A stretch of 6,300 bases of DNA, taken from CAG-557 sp045540315 (lineage in GTDB: Bacteria > Bacillota > Clostridia > Oscillospirales > Acutalibacteraceae). Shown here piece by piece: positions 5,822 through 6,300 of this stretch (positions are counted from its first letter, which is position 1; the number at the start of each line of letters is the position of its first letter). Where the stretch lies: positions 1 to 6,300 of the forward strand of contig JAZQHA010000190.1 in assembly GCA_045540315.1 (NCBI GenBank), in the 5' to 3' direction. Below the pieces are notes generated by a model. The model saw only the letters and a program-made list of their open reading frames with translations, had not been told where the DNA came from and searched no databases. The position numbers and the translations under genes are program-made.

Positions 5822-6300
5822 ACTTCATCACGCTCCAACTTAGTTTTAATATATCCATTGTCATCAATTGACGTGATAAGTTCTACCAAATGATGTGGAG
5901 TGTTTTTATATTTCTTTGCAATAAAGTCACTATCTCTTCTTATTCCTGTTATAATAACCTTGTTTCCTCTTGCTAACCAAGATTTTTCTACTACCTTTTT
6001 CGTTCCATCTGGACGCTTCTCAGATATTTGTCTATCATAGTGTGTGAATGCATCACCAAATATTTTGATAGTTACAACACTATCATTTGTGAGAAGCGTT
6101 ACCATTTTCTTATTTTTGTCTTTGTCTAATACTGTTCCTGCAATACGACAAATTTTAAATAATGGGATTTTCTGTCCCGTTTCTTTTGACCTGAACTCAT
6201 AATTGACAACTGGATTCTCCGGTAGTTCTGTAAAGTTGCTTAATCCATAAAATCCATTTTTAATATTCTTAAGTTCATGGTCATGGATATAACATGAGAT
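5818..6300 (-). CDS. DNA polymerase III alpha subunit-like replicase, C-terminal end (partial)
   Basis: The frame ending at the TGA at 5818 stays open to the window edge, giving 160 residues of a longer protein whose start is outside the window. An internal ATG at 6105 would give only 95 residues; it is not the real start, because recognisable protein sequence continues upstream of it. The visible part begins with a stretch containing LSNFTELPENPVV. It continues into an OB-fold-like domain (FKICRIAGTVLDKDKNKKMV, then TIKIFGDAFTHYDRQISE, then KSWLARGNKVIITGIRR), the pattern of the single-strand-binding OB region that follows the catalytic and helix-hairpin-helix parts of bacterial and phage DnaE/PolC enzymes. 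The role is template-directed DNA synthesis, presumably replication of the phage genome. Its stop overlaps the next start by 4 bases (ATGA). The family call rests on remembered motif resemblance; the catalytic domain is not visible. Confidence 0.75.
   Translation of the reverse strand: MSCYIHDHELKNIKNGFYGLSNFTELPENPVVNYEFRSKETGQKIPLFKICRIAGTVLDKDKNKKMVTLLTNDSVVTIKIFGDAFTHYDRQISEKRPDGTKKVVEKSWLARGNKVIITGIRRDSDFIAKKYKNTPHHLVELITSIDDNGYIKTKLERDEV

Noticed and set aside
5689..5871. Plus-strand open frame near the start of the 366-residue gene
   Set aside because: It is antisense to two conserved minus-strand genes and has no convincing coding features.

Overview
The window looks like part of the genome of a large phage infecting an anaerobic Gram-positive host of the Bacillota type. 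Every supported gene lies on the minus strand. Genes are packed tightly with overlaps of 4 to 17 bases, Shine-Dalgarno sites are strong (AGGAGG, GGAGGTGA), and the DNA is mostly AT-rich. A virus-style replication gene sits beside the oxygen-sensitive class III ribonucleotide reductase genes. The host assignment is inferred from gene content; no structural phage gene is visible.

Reading along the minus strand from 6300 down to 1: (a) the C-terminal end of a DNA polymerase III alpha-like replicase (6300-5818, cut by the window edge); (b) a 366-residue protein that resembles the N-terminal part of a phage/Firmicutes radical-SAM family but has no iron-sulfur cysteine cluster (5821-4721); (c) a 63-residue zinc-ribbon-like protein (4731-4540); (d) nrdD, the anaerobic ribonucleotide reductase, split into exon 1 (4511-3579) and exon 2 (2429-1179) by an intron; (e) nrdG, its radical-SAM activase (1182-679); (f) a 67-residue protein of unknown function (686-483); (g) the N-terminal 166 residues of a secreted acidic protein (499-1, cut by the edge).

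The most notable feature is the interruption of nrdD by a 1149-nt group I intron (3578-2430). A complete canonical core can be drawn by hand: P1 with a U.G splice-site pair, P2, P3, P4, P5, P6/P6a, P7, P7.1, P8, P9 and P9.1, ending in G. The loop of P5 holds a 270-residue helix-turn-helix plus LAGLIDADG homing endonuclease. The last codons and stop of this endonuclease form one strand of the extended P5 helix, so its translation and intron folding compete for the same RNA. A second possible hairpin masks the endonuclease start codon. Splicing joins Asn311 to Gln312 and restores a 727-residue NrdD with an ATP cone, both active-site cysteines, a four-cysteine zinc site and the glycyl radical site.

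NrdD, activated by NrdG, would supply dNTPs without oxygen, and the neighbouring replicase would use them. No stretch longer than 300 bases lacks a gene. The two non-coding stretches over 100 bases (3578-3431 and 2617-2430) are the intron core halves.
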